A DNA stretch of 64,000 nucleotides from JAGQPD01 sp020426865 (GTDB lineage: Bacteria; Planctomycetota; Planctomycetia; Pirellulales; Pirellulaceae), in assembly GCA_041399065.1 (NCBI GenBank), contig JAWKTN010000001.1, forward strand, positions 1,364,001-1,428,000, in the 5' to 3' direction. The translations under genes and the position numbers were made by a program. The notes beneath the pieces were generated by a model, which ran no database searches, was not told the origin of the DNA, and worked only from the letters and a program-made list of their open reading frames with translations. How positions within the stretch are numbered: position 1 is the stretch's first letter; each line of letters opens with the position of its first letter. Of this stretch, positions 35,541-45,003 are shown in pieces.

Positions 35541-38500
35541 ATGTCAAGCTTGCTACGAACTGCGCGAATCGGAGTTGTTCTCGTCTTCATATTGATCGCC
35601 GACGTTGTGATGGCACAACAGTCGCTTTTCAGTCACGGAGATCATGTCGTCTATATTGGCAATACACTTGCCGATCGCATGCAGCACGATGCGTGGTTAG
35701 AAACCTACTTGCACGCGCTGTTGCCAAAGCATGAGTTGACGGTTCGCAATCTCGGGTTTTCCGGGGATGAGGTCAAGCAGCGTCAGCGGGCCGACAACTT
35801 TGGCGATCCCGACCTGTGGCTGACAAAGTGCGAGGCCGATGTCGTATTTTGCTTCTTCGGTTACAACGAGGCGCTCCGAGGAGAGGCTGAGCTGGACGCG
35901 TACAAGTCCGATTTGGCGGAAATGATCGACCACATGCGATCGCAACGGTACAACGGCACCAGCGCGCCGAAGTTAATCGTCTTTTCGCCTTTGGCACACG
36001 AGAACCTGCAGAGTCCTCACTTGCCCGACGGATATGAGAATAACAAAAACCTACTGCTCTATACGGAAGCCATGCGCGACGTCTGTCGACAGATGAACGT
36101 GCCCTTTGTTGACCTGTTTCATCTTTCACAAAAACTCTATCTGGACACCGACAAGCCACTGACGATCAACGGAGTTCACTTGGGTGACGTCGGCAATCGG
36201 GAAGTCGCACGCGCGGTTCTCTTGGCCACGGACTCGCCATTTGCCGGGCTCGTGAACGGATCGCTTCCGAGTGACGCCGATATCGCAAAACTCAGGGACG
36301 TCGTCCTCGATAAGAATTATCACTGGTTCAGCCGGTATCGAGTGGTCGACGAATATAACGTTTTCGGCGGACGCTCCAAGTTGGCGTGGTTCGGACAGTC
36401 AAACGCCGACGTCATGATGCGCGAGATGGAGATCTTCGACGTGAAGACGGCCAATCGCGATCGACGTGTCTGGGCCGTCGCACAAGGAGGAGATCTCGAG
36501 ATTAATGACGACAACCTGCCAGAGGAGCTGGTCGTCAAGCCGAATAAGCAAGGACCGCTTGCCGGCGGCGCTTTTCCCTACATGGATGCCGAGGAGGCAA
36601 TCTCGCAAATGACCGTGCAGGACGGATTGCAGGTGAACCTGTTCGCGTCCGAGGAACAATTTCCCCGATTGGTCAATCCCGTGCAAATGGCGGTCGATAC
36701 CGACGGACGGTTGTGGGCCTCCGTATGGCCCTCCTATCCCCACTGGAATCCGACACAACCGCGCCGTGACGCCATCGTGATTTTGCCGGACGAGGACCAT
36801 GATGGTCGGGCGGATGAATTGATCGTGTTCGCGGACGAATTAAATAGTGTAACGGGTTTTGAGTTCTGGGGTGGCGGAGTGCTCGTAGCCGCGCTGCCCG
36901 AGATTTGGTTCCTGAAGGATACCGATGGCGACAATCGAGCGGACCTCAAAATCCGGATGCTGCAAGGGATGTCCAGTGCCGATACGCATCATAGCGCCAA
37001 CGCGATGTTGATCGGGCCCGATGGCTGGCTCTATTGGTCACGCGGCATCTTCAACGTCGCCGCATACGAGACACCGACAAAAACCCATCGATCCGGGGCG
37101 TCCGGGGTCCATCGTTTTAACCCGCGCACGTTCGAAGTCGAATTCCATTATCCGATCGGTCCGAATCCCCACGGCGATGTATTTGATCGTTGGGGATTTC
37201 AGTTTGCCAATGATGGCACCAGCGGTACGGGTGGCTATGTTAGCATTGGCAAAGGCCAGCGTCCGGGTGGCCGCGAATGGTTCAAGAAAGAATGGCGACC
37301 AGTGGCAGCGACCGGCTTGTTGTCCAGCAGCCACTTTCCCGAAAAGCACCAGAACAATTTCCTGATTTGCAACACGATCGGATTCTTGGGAGTGTTGCAG
37401 TACGAAGTGCAGTACAACGGCGCGCAGATTACTGCTGTGCGAACCGATGATCTGTTGGAATCGAAGGATCCGAATTTCCGCCCCAGTGATATCGAGGTGG
37501 GTGGCGATGGCGCTTTGTATGTCGCGGACTGGCACAATACATTGATTGGTCACATGCAACATAACATGCGAGATCCGAATCGCGATCATTCACACGGGCG
37601 GATTTATCGCATCTCGGCCAAGGGACGCGACCCGCTGATCCCGGTCAAGATGAAGGGTAAACCCACTGCTGACGTGTTGGAAAACTTCTTCAGCCGAGAG
37701 AATAGCGTGCGTTACCATGCTCGTATCGAGCTAAGTGGTCGAGATTCGGAAGAGGTCATTCGAGAAGTGGCGACGTTTACCGCCAAGCTCGATCCCAAAA
37801 ATGCTCGTGCGGAACACGACGAAGCGCAGGCCTTGTTGGAGTGTCTTTGGGTACATGAAGAACATCGCGTTCCGAATATGGCATTGATCGAAAAGACGTA
37901 CCTGGCAGATGAACCGCGCGTGAAGGCGGCGGCCGTGCGAACGTTGGGGCATTGGGCCAATCACAAGATCGGCGGACGCGTGATGACAAATCATCTACCC
38001 GGATGGGAAGTGTTGTTGGACGCGGCGGCGCGGGATGAGTCGGCGCTGGTGCGAGCGGAAGCGGCCAAGGCGGCGGTCGAATTCGACGGCCTGGCGCCCG
38101 CGGAGGTTGTCTTTGAGGTGGCAACGCGAGCGATGGATCCAGAGCTTGTCGACGTGTTGGGATACGCACGTGGCCGTATCGACGTCGACAAGATGATCGC
38201 CGACGCAATTCGTTCGAAGAAGCCGCTCTCGGCGGCCGCGGAAACCTACGCGCTGGCCAATGCGTCGCCCAATCTGTTGCTGGAGATGGAGATGAAAGAG
38301 CCACAAAAGGTCTTTCAAGCGTTGATTCGCCGAGAAAACATTCCAGAAAACGATCGCCGGACCGCCATTGACGCCTTGGCCAAGCGAAACAGGCGTTCTC
38401 CATTGAGCGAGCTCATCGCGAACATCCGCGATGCGGAAAAAGATTCACTGGCCAGTATTGCAGATCTGGCGAATATGCTTCCGGCCGTTGCCAGCCGTTC

Positions 38501-40538
38501 GTTGGAAGATGCCAAGCAGCTGTCGCTATTAGTGGAGACGACGCAGAACGCGGAAGTGCGTGCGGCCGCCTACGCAGCTTGGTTTCTGGCGTCAACGTCC
38601 GCGGATGCGTGGCAGGATGCGCTCAAAAGCCGCGAACGGTTGCATGACGCGTTGGCTGGTGTCGCGAAAATCAGCGACGCTGCGACTTTAGACCGGTTGT
38701 TTCCGTTGGTACGTCCGATTATGTTCGAGCTTCCGGAGGTCTTGCGATCGGATGCGGACACTATTGAAGTGCAGTCGGGCCCGGCTGTGACATTTGAGTA
38801 TTACGAGCCGAATCCCACAAACGTGCAACTGGCGACGCTCGACAAGCTCACGCCAAGACTGACGGGCCGTTTGGAGCAGTTCGAGACGTTCGTGCCGGAC
38901 GGCAGCCATGACGGATTTGCTACTCGGCAAACGGCGTCATTAGTCGTGCCGGCCGATGGACGTTATACGTTTTTCTTGTCGTCGGATGACGGGTCGCGAT
39001 TGTACATTGATGGGAATTCGGTCATTGACAACGACGGTTTGCACGGAATGTCGGAGAAACGGGGCCGCGTGCGTTTGGATGCCGGGTTGCACGAGATCAC
39101 CGTCACCTATTTTGACAACGGTGGCGGCGATGGATTGCAGGTGGCCTGGGCCGGCCCAGGCTTTCGCCGGCAAGTGATCGATGCCGACGTGCTGCGCGGT
39201 ACCGGTGGCGGGAACTTGCGGCACGTGGCGTTGCAGGTCATCGCGGCATGGCCGGGCCATACCCAGGAAAAGATCGACGACTTTGCAAAACTCGTAACGG
39301 GCAACTCAATGGCGGCTCCCGCGCTTGATGCCCTGGCGTCGATCCCGGAGGCGGAAGTAAGCAAGAGACTCTCGTCAGCCGATGCCACGCTGGTGCTGAC
39401 GACGTTGTTGGAGCGCGCGAGTGAGGCGACACCGGTGGAGCGTCAAAGCGATGAGTTTACTAACTTGTTGGCGCTGGGTTCTGGTTTGGCGAAAGTCCCT
39501 GGAGTGACGATTACGGGCGTGGGAAGAAGACTGCGTGATTTGCGCGATAGCATTCCAGTAAAGGCCGATCCCAAAGTCATGGAGCTAGGGGGAGAGGTAT
39601 TTCTGCGTGAAAGCCACTGTGCGACGTGTCATCAGCCGAACGGTCAAGGGCTGGCGAACCTTTATCCGCCGATCGATGGCAGCTTATGGGCCACCGGCAA
39701 TCCCGACCGATTGATTCGGTTGGTTCTGGACGGCATGCACGGCGCGGTGGAGGTGAAGGGGAAGCGATACAGTTCGCCGCCGCTGCCACCAATGACGGGA
39801 TTCCGGCATTTGCTGGACGATCGAGAGATCGCAGCGGTATTGACCTACGTGCGAAATTCCTGGTCCAATCGCGCCACGCCGATCGAGCCCGGGTATGTAG
39901 CGAAGGTGCGTGCGATCGATCGCGGCAGTGAAGCAACGTTCTGGAACGTAGCCGAGTTGATGAAGGAGTATCCAATGGAAGATGGCAGTCAACCGTTGAC
40001 ACAGCCGTCGTTTGATGGTTGGATCCCGAAGTTTGTCAAGGAGTGGTCACCGGCCGACTTTACGGATAGCGAGCTTTCCACCGGTGTCCGGTCCCATGCC
40101 GGTGGTGCGACGTCATTCCGCCGCATCGGATGCATCCAATGCCACAAGGTAGGAGGCGAGGGTGGCGTCTTCGGTCCGAACTTTGCGGAGTTGGATCCGA
40201 AGAAGCGCAATGCGTCGTATCTCCTGGGCGCGATCCTGGATCCATCGAAGGATATCGAGGAAAAATATGCGGCACGAACGTTCTACATGGACTCGGGGAC
40301 AATCATCGCGGGACTGGTGGTCGAGGAGACTCCGGCCGAGTTCCACGTGAACTCGGATCCGCTCAATCAAACGCAATTGACGGTCTTGAAGAAAAGCGAT
40401 ATTGAACTCGAGAAGAAGAACGACAAGTCGGCGATGCCGAGCGGATTGCTCAACTACTTGACGAAGCAAGAGATCTTGGATCTCGTGACCTACGTCCAAG
40501 CGGCCGGCGATGCACAAAGTCCCATTTACAAGAAGTAG
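35541..40538 (+). CDS. SGNH hydrolase/PVC-type haem dehydrogenase with PA14 and two c-type haem motifs
   Basis: A 1665-residue secreted protein with signal peptide VVLVFILIADVVMAQQ. Residues ~25-230 form a SGNH/GDSL-like domain (NLGFSGDEV, FCFFGYNEAL, NGVHLGDVGN), with GNT where GDS is usual. Residues ~350-695 are the PVC-type membrane-bound dehydrogenase propeller (DGLQVNLFASEEQFPRLVNP, DIEVGGDGALYVADWHN). Residues ~705-1070 look like HEAT repeats. A PA14 domain lies at ~1103-1210 (YTFFLSSDDGSRLYIDG, GLQVAWAGPGF). Two CxxCH haem sites follow: CATCHQ at Cys1360 and CIQCHK at Cys1531. The frame opens upstream at 34836, but ATG 35541 starts the signal peptide. Such proteins are typical of planctomycetes and suspected in periplasmic polysaccharide oxidation. 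Confidence 0.9.
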   Translation: MSSLLRTARIGVVLVFILIADVVMAQQSLFSHGDHVVYIGNTLADRMQHDAWLETYLHALLPKHELTVRNLGFSGDEVKQRQRADNFGDPDLWLTKCEADVVFCFFGYNEALRGEAELDAYKSDLAEMIDHMRSQRYNGTSAPKLIVFSPLAHENLQSPHLPDGYENNKNLLLYTEAMRDVCRQMNVPFVDLFHLSQKLYLDTDKPLTINGVHLGDVGNREVARAVLLATDSPFAGLVNGSLPSDADIAKLRDVVLDKNYHWFSRYRVVDEYNVFGGRSKLAWFGQSNADVMMREMEIFDVKTANRDRRVWAVAQGGDLEINDDNLPEELVVKPNKQGPLAGGAFPYMDAEEAISQMTVQDGLQVNLFASEEQFPRLVNPVQMAVDTDGRLWASVWPSYPHWNPTQPRRDAIVILPDEDHDGRADELIVFADELNSVTGFEFWGGGVLVAALPEIWFLKDTDGDNRADLKIRMLQGMSSADTHHSANAMLIGPDGWLYWSRGIFNVAAYETPTKTHRSGASGVHRFNPRTFEVEFHYPIGPNPHGDVFDRWGFQFANDGTSGTGGYVSIGKGQRPGGREWFKKEWRPVAATGLLSSSHFPEKHQNNFLICNTIGFLGVLQYEVQYNGAQITAVRTDDLLESKDPNFRPSDIEVGGDGALYVADWHNTLIGHMQHNMRDPNRDHSHGRIYRISAKGRDPLIPVKMKGKPTADVLENFFSRENSVRYHARIELSGRDSEEVIREVATFTAKLDPKNARAEHDEAQALLECLWVHEEHRVPNMALIEKTYLADEPRVKAAAVRTLGHWANHKIGGRVMTNHLPGWEVLLDAAARDESALVRAEAAKAAVEFDGLAPAEVVFEVATRAMDPELVDVLGYARGRIDVDKMIADAIRSKKPLSAAAETYALANASPNLLLEMEMKEPQKVFQALIRRENIPENDRRTAIDALAKRNRRSPLSELIANIRDAEKDSLASIADLANMLPAVASRSLEDAKQLSLLVETTQNAEVRAAAYAAWFLASTSADAWQDALKSRERLHDALAGVAKISDAATLDRLFPLVRPIMFELPEVLRSDADTIEVQSGPAVTFEYYEPNPTNVQLATLDKLTPRLTGRLEQFETFVPDGSHDGFATRQTASLVVPADGRYTFFLSSDDGSRLYIDGNSVIDNDGLHGMSEKRGRVRLDAGLHEITVTYFDNGGGDGLQVAWAGPGFRRQVIDADVLRGTGGGNLRHVALQVIAAWPGHTQEKIDDFAKLVTGNSMAAPALDALASIPEAEVSKRLSSADATLVLTTLLERASEATPVERQSDEFTNLLALGSGLAKVPGVTITGVGRRLRDLRDSIPVKADPKVMELGGEVFLRESHCATCHQPNGQGLANLYPPIDGSLWATGNPDRLIRLVLDGMHGAVEVKGKRYSSPPLPPMTGFRHLLDDREIAAVLTYVRNSWSNRATPIEPGYVAKVRAIDRGSEATFWNVAELMKEYPMEDGSQPLTQPSFDGWIPKFVKEWSPADFTDSELSTGVRSHAGGATSFRRIGCIQCHKVGGEGGVFGPNFAELDPKKRNASYLLGAILDPSKDIEEKYAARTFYMDSGTIIAGLVVEETPAEFHVNSDPLNQTQLTVLKKSDIELEKKNDKSAMPSGLLNYLTKQEILDLVTYVQAAGDAQSPIYKK

Positions 40539-40578
40539 TGGAAACCGGAATCTGGCATCGCGAGCCCGACGGCGCCGA

Positions 40579-40622
40579 ATACCTCGAACCAACAAGTATT
40601 GATACCTAGTGGTTCTAGGTAT
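40579..40622. repeat. TACCTCGAA-type dispersed element with hairpin
   Basis: GAATACCTCGAACCA is followed by a perfect hairpin: ATACCTAG (40602-40609), loop TGGTT, CTAGGTAT (40615-40622). The first half matches the repeat elements near 49111, 50013 and 51706. It lies in the 98-nt gap between the haem dehydrogenase and the next gene. It has no T-tract, so a terminator role is unproven. Confidence 0.6.
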
Positions 40623-40636
40623 GGCTCTGTTTCAAG

Positions 40637-42487
40637 GTGCGGGGGAAGGAATGGCGTGCGAACCTGTGGCGGGCAACGATCCAATGGTGGCAGTCTAGCA
40701 TGGCCCTGCAAGTATTGCTCGCGGTGCTCCTGATCTGCGTGTTATCGGCGTACGGCGTCGTCGGACTTTGGGCGACGAAGTCGCAGCAACATTGGTTTAT
40801 TCGAGCGATGGTGGCAATGGGTGTTCTGTCGCCATTGTTGATTGCCGACGCCTACGAGCCGATTGTCATGTTGACTGGTCAATTGGCAATAGTGGCAATT
40901 GGTAGTAGGTTCTCACGCCGATGGCGACGCCTGCGTGTCGGCGCACGTGAGGGCAAGCCGGTCGACACACGACGTGGTGGCTGGTTGCGAGTTTCGGTAG
41001 CGGACCTGCTGCTGACATTGGCCGTCTTCGCGGCAGTCTTGGGTGTAATCGTGAGACTGCCGGAGCTCAATGTGCGAGCCTGGGTGTCGATGTGCTGGAT
41101 TAGCATTGTGTCTGGCCTGTGTATCTTGATTGCCGACCTGGCGAGCCGGCGGTTGATCTATTTCCCGCTGGCTATGTTGAGTGCGGCGCTGATCGCAACG
41201 CCTTTGGCGTGGTTTGACTGGTTCGTGCCTTCACTGACGAGTATGGCGGGGTGGCCACCGGAAGATTTTCCGTTATTGGGAAACATCTCGCTCGTCAAAG
41301 CAGACCGCCCGTTGAATATCTGGTTCGTGATTTGCACGGGGGTTACATCGACTATGTTCTTTTTTTGTGCGCTGATCCGGCGGTGCGAAGCGGGGCGTCT
41401 TGCTGAAAACGGTGGTACGAGCAACGCGCGCCGTAGAGCGCGACTCGGATTTGGGATTGCGTTTGTAACAATTTCGGCGTTTCCGATATATGTAGTCTGG
41501 GTGTTGGTCCGTCCTGTTGTGCCTATGAACCGTACCGAGGGTGACGTTAATGCATATCCGCGTATCGTTGCGCTCAGCAAGATGATCGAAAAGTCCGAAT
41601 TTGCTGACGTGGAATGGGTGTGGGATGTGGCTGACGTGTCTGAGTTGTCGGATGCTCTAGCAGGGATTCATAGCGAATTGGCTGAGCTGCGAGCGGCGGT
41701 GAAGGAGCGTACGACGGTGCCGATTTCGCGCGATGAGAACTCGCTACCAATGTCGACCATCATGAGTTTGCGATCGGCTTCGCGTGCGCTTGCCGCGCAG
41801 GGGCGCATGGAGATGTTGAAGGGTAATGTGGATGAGGGATGTCTGGTGCTCCTGGATGCGATACGAATGGGATTCTCTTGTCGTAAAGGTGGATTCATGG
41901 TGAACGGTTTCGTCGGCATTGCGATCACTCATGAAGGGTGTCGTGAACTGTACGAGTATCGTGACAAGATCGACGGCGCTGCATGCGAAAAGGCTGCCAG
42001 TGAACTTTGGGAGCTAGTCGAGGCTGCGGACAGTTACGAGGCGTTTGCTGAACGCGATCGGCTTTGGGTACAACTCACCGGAGGTTGGCATGGTAGGCTT
42101 CTCCAGTTCCTCGGCGAAAGTACGGGTACGCGGTTTGTCTTTACCGTTGACGAGGAGCGCGAGCAATTTTTGACGGAACAAGCAATGATGCGACTATTGG
42201 CTGTCGAACTGGCATTGCGGTCATATTCTCACGACCATCATTGTTGGCCAGATGAACTTGCCGAGTTGACGCCGCGGTATCTGCCGCGGGTGCCCGTCGA
42301 TCCGTATGCTGATACCATGGATGGACTACGATACGCGCGATTCGGTGGCGATTATGTCTTGTACAGTGTGGGCGCGAATCGGCGAGATGATTTTGGAAAG
42401 CCGCCGGATGTCGACGAAGGGATATTAAGTCGGCGTTTTGTGTCAGGTGATTTTCGGTTGCGCGAGTGCTTTGAAAGTCGAGAATGA
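40637..42487 (+). CDS. Hypothetical multi-pass membrane protein with pseudopilin-like C-terminal motif
   Basis: A 616-residue protein. The first ~300 residues contain about seven to eight hydrophobic helices (ALQVLLAVLLICVLSAYGVVGLW, VADLLLTLAVFAAVLGVIV, LGFGIAFVTISAFPIYVVWVLV). The remaining half is soluble and helical. The C-terminal segment (WPDELAELTPRYLPRVPVDPYADTM followed by YVLYSVGANRRDD) resembles the last part of type II secretion pseudopilin-like proteins, a pattern that recurs in planctomycete hypotheticals. The start is uncertain: GTG 40637 or ATG 40700, which precedes the first helix. No function can be given. It stands alone, convergent with a dockerin protein. Confidence 0.7.
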   Translation: MRGKEWRANLWRATIQWWQSSMALQVLLAVLLICVLSAYGVVGLWATKSQQHWFIRAMVAMGVLSPLLIADAYEPIVMLTGQLAIVAIGSRFSRRWRRLRVGAREGKPVDTRRGGWLRVSVADLLLTLAVFAAVLGVIVRLPELNVRAWVSMCWISIVSGLCILIADLASRRLIYFPLAMLSAALIATPLAWFDWFVPSLTSMAGWPPEDFPLLGNISLVKADRPLNIWFVICTGVTSTMFFFCALIRRCEAGRLAENGGTSNARRRARLGFGIAFVTISAFPIYVVWVLVRPVVPMNRTEGDVNAYPRIVALSKMIEKSEFADVEWVWDVADVSELSDALAGIHSELAELRAAVKERTTVPISRDENSLPMSTIMSLRSASRALAAQGRMEMLKGNVDEGCLVLLDAIRMGFSCRKGGFMVNGFVGIAITHEGCRELYEYRDKIDGAACEKAASELWELVEAADSYEAFAERDRLWVQLTGGWHGRLLQFLGESTGTRFVFTVDEEREQFLTEQAMMRLLAVELALRSYSHDHHCWPDELAELTPRYLPRVPVDPYADTMDGLRYARFGGDYVLYSVGANRRDDFGKPPDVDEGILSRRFVSGDFRLRECFESRE

Positions 42488-42619
42488 TCACTTCTCCGTG
42501 TTTTTTATTTGTCCGCTGGCGGCGACGGACTAACAGCGACCGTTTTGCTCGTGGCCACGCCGCACCGATGCCATGCAAAGTTGGTGGAGCACATCGAGTT
42601 TACATCAGCGACTTTACGG

Positions 42620-43996
42620 TCAGGCGATCCAAAGTTGAAGCGACCTTTTTCGGAAGATCAGGCACGTGAGTAGGACCGTGCATGCCAGGTGAAACGTAGG
42701 CTCAGGGACGGACTCGCCCGACACGCTGTCGGCGGAGCGGCCGAAATTGTCTTTCCACACGGTGTAATCGGCCGCGTCGATGCGACCGTTTCCATTTCCG
42801 TCGGCGGCCAGCGAGGCCGTTGACCCGAAACTATCTTTCCATACGGTATAGTCCGCTGCATCGACCCGTCCGTTGTTGTTGTAGTCACCGGGGAGCGACG
42901 CTACCGCTGGCGCAATCGCGTTGGGAAAGAGCCCGTTGGGTGCGCCAGTAAGTGGAAATGGTGTCCCGCCGTTGGCATTAATGCCTCGCAAAATGGCCGT
43001 CGACGCGTTGCCGGTTGGAAAAAACTGTCCGCCGCCAGAGGCTTGCGGAGCAACGGAAAACAACAGTTGGCTCGCGTCGGGAGTCCACGACAGGCCTAAC
43101 GGGAATAGTGCGGATTGGAATCGTACGAGCGAAGTCTTTCCGGTACCATCGGCATTGACCACGAAAAGCTCCGCCGTCGCCGGATTCGCCAGGAGGGGAT
43201 CTGGATAGGTCACCGAGAAGTACGCTAATCGCTGACCGTTGGGAGAAAAGGCAGGGTATATATGTGTCTCGATAATAATGCTGCCAATTACGTCAGCAAC
43301 CTGCGGCGTCGTGATTTGCCCCACGCGACCGTATCCGCTGGACGTCTCACCGAAAAGCACGATTCCGGTCGATTGCGTCTGACGACCAAAGTTTGTTACC
43401 ACATCGACGTAGGCGGGAGCAGCGAACGTCGCAGTCCCGGGACGCCATGCAACCCCCGTGAATTCTGACTGAAAAAAATCGGTCGCGTTTCCTCGACCAA
43501 TCTCCGCTAAACCAACTTGAAATCCATCACTGGCCCGGTGCACCGTCAACGTGCGCGGATTGCCTCCACCTGGTGTCGATCCCAACTGAGTGCTTAAGGC
43601 GATCAGTTGATTGTCCGGCGACCGAGTGCTGAACAATGGCGTGGAGAAATCGAGCGTACCATCTAGGCGCTGCGTCGTCGAGTTGTCAATAACCTGACGG
43701 GTTTGTCCCGTGACACGATCGTATTCGAATAGATCACCGCTAGCTTCATTCGGAAACATCGGGTCCGCCGCGGAAATCAAGACAAACCGACCATCTCGCG
43801 ATACCGACGGAAACAGATTCGAATCCAGTCCCGTATTCAATTGTCGAGGCGTGCCGTTCACCAGTTCGAACAACGCCAGTGAATTTCCATTCGCTTGATT
43901 GTAGACCAATGACTGTCCCGTAGCCGTACCACCCAATGCCAAGACCACAGCAACACTTATGACGTGTACATACTGCCAACGCTCAGTTCGCACCAT
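42620..43996 (-). CDS. Secreted TolB-like propeller protein with dockerin-like loops and PEP-CTERM-like tail
   Basis: A 458-residue protein with signal peptide (VHVISVAVVLALGGTATGQ). The body has propeller signatures typical of WD40-like/TolB PD40 repeats (FPSVSRDGRFVLISA, YPAFSPNGQRLAYFS, PLGLSWTPDASQLLFSV). Two dockerin-like calcium loops follow (GDYNNNGRVDAADYTVWKD and DGNGNGRIDAADYTVWKD), then VPEPTFHLACTVLLTCLIF and a basic end, a somewhat degenerate PEP-CTERM signal. GGAG lies 7 nt before the ATG. It is probably surface or periplasmic; no ligand is known. Confidence 0.82.
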   Translation of the reverse strand: MVRTERWQYVHVISVAVVLALGGTATGQSLVYNQANGNSLALFELVNGTPRQLNTGLDSNLFPSVSRDGRFVLISAADPMFPNEASGDLFEYDRVTGQTRQVIDNSTTQRLDGTLDFSTPLFSTRSPDNQLIALSTQLGSTPGGGNPRTLTVHRASDGFQVGLAEIGRGNATDFFQSEFTGVAWRPGTATFAAPAYVDVVTNFGRQTQSTGIVLFGETSSGYGRVGQITTPQVADVIGSIIIETHIYPAFSPNGQRLAYFSVTYPDPLLANPATAELFVVNADGTGKTSLVRFQSALFPLGLSWTPDASQLLFSVAPQASGGGQFFPTGNASTAILRGINANGGTPFPLTGAPNGLFPNAIAPAVASLPGDYNNNGRVDAADYTVWKDSFGSTASLAADGNGNGRIDAADYTVWKDNFGRSADSVSGESVPEPTFHLACTVLLTCLIFRKRSLQLWIA

Positions 43997-44169
43997 TACT
44001 TTTCTCCAAAATCGAAGCCGAACACTCCCAGGTAGAACCTACTTAGGTTAGTTGGCTCAGATGGAGATGTCACGCCTAAAAACCGACATGTGTGCAGATG
44101 TCGCGAGATCTATCCGAGTCGGAGAGGACCAGCATCTTCGATCAGTAAAGCCCGTTGGGGGGAGCGAGT

Positions 44170-44664
44170 TCATTCAGGTGTGTCATATACGTTCTGAAGT
44201 GCCAATATGGCTTTTCGCATCGTGGTGTTTTTCTCTCGAGCTCGTATGTCTTCGACGTCGCGCTCGATGGTTGATCCAATTAGATTGATGCGCCGGACAA
44301 CATAGCCACGAAAGGATATGCGTACCCCAAGATTCAATTTGTGATCATAGGTGATTTCTATGTCGCTGGACGTGTACAATCCGTCGTACCCGTCATTCGC
44401 AACGCTTTTGATCAACCGCGTCCGAATTTCTTGCGTCGACATCGGCCTCGGTAAGTAAACATGCATACAGTATAAAGAACGGCCGCCGTCTCGTCCTAAC
44501 CACCCTCGATGACATATTGGCATGTACAAGTCGGATAGGAGAGCACTGAAGGTAATTCCAATTAGCAATGTTCGGCAAGTAAACCGGAACTTCCAACGTG
44601 TGCTTTCTGACAATGTGTTTAATCCACGTGATGATCTGACGACGCCGCTTCCGCTCCGCATCAT
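44170..44664 (-). CDS. Hypothetical protein with single N-terminal membrane helix
   Basis: 164 residues from ATG 44664. The N-terminal pattern RWKFRFTCRTLLIGITFSALLSD matches the common planctomycete arrangement of a basic Phe/Arg/Thr-Leu-Leu leader running into one transmembrane helix. The remainder is a small soluble domain (IRTRLIKSVANDGYDGLYTS, DIEITYDHKLNLGVRISFRG). No family is recognised. A longer frame upstream to 44856 lacks protein-like character. The start lies only ~18-30 nt from the divergent small gene at 44683, so at least one of the two starts or genes may be wrong. Confidence 0.5.
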   Translation of the reverse strand: MMRSGSGVVRSSRGLNTLSESTRWKFRFTCRTLLIGITFSALLSDLYMPICHRGWLGRDGGRSLYCMHVYLPRPMSTQEIRTRLIKSVANDGYDGLYTSSDIEITYDHKLNLGVRISFRGYVVRRINLIGSTIERDVEDIRAREKNTTMRKAILALQNVYDTPE

Positions 44665-44682
44665 AGCAAATAGGCGCTCTGA

Positions 44683-44967
44683 TTGGCAAAGGACATGACG
44701 AATGTGGGCAGCGTCGCGCATTCCAAAATCACTCATCTCGAGGTCAGACGGGCCAGTTGCGGGAAGGGGACACAGACACTGTGGTTTCCGGATGGAAGAA
44801 AGCGATGGGAATTGCAATTGCAGAACCACAAACGTGTGCGTCGTTCTGTGTGGCACTCAAATGGCCAACTGAAGGTAACGGAACACTACGTTAACGGACA
44901 TGTAGACGGCGAGTTCAAATCGTACTGCCGGCTTTGTCCGCTTATACCATTCCCCAGCAATCATTGA
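44683..44967 (+). CDS. Small MORN-2-like repeat protein
   Basis: A 94-codon frame. Its centre reads LWFPDGRKRWELQLQNHKR and then VWHSNGQLKVTEHYVNGHVDGEF, two copies of the MORN-2/YwqK-type repeat (W..G.....Y..G...G.F). Only two repeats are present, fewer than usual, and the end (SYCRLCPLIPFPSNH) does not look like the family, so this may be a truncated remnant. Start codons are poor: TTG 44683 or ATG 44695 with AAAGGA too close. Confidence 0.45.
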   Translation: MAKDMTNVGSVAHSKITHLEVRRASCGKGTQTLWFPDGRKRWELQLQNHKRVRRSVWHSNGQLKVTEHYVNGHVDGEFKSYCRLCPLIPFPSNH

Positions 44968-45003
44968 CTAGGCGGCAATTCTGGAAACGGAGAGAAGCAA
45001 ATC

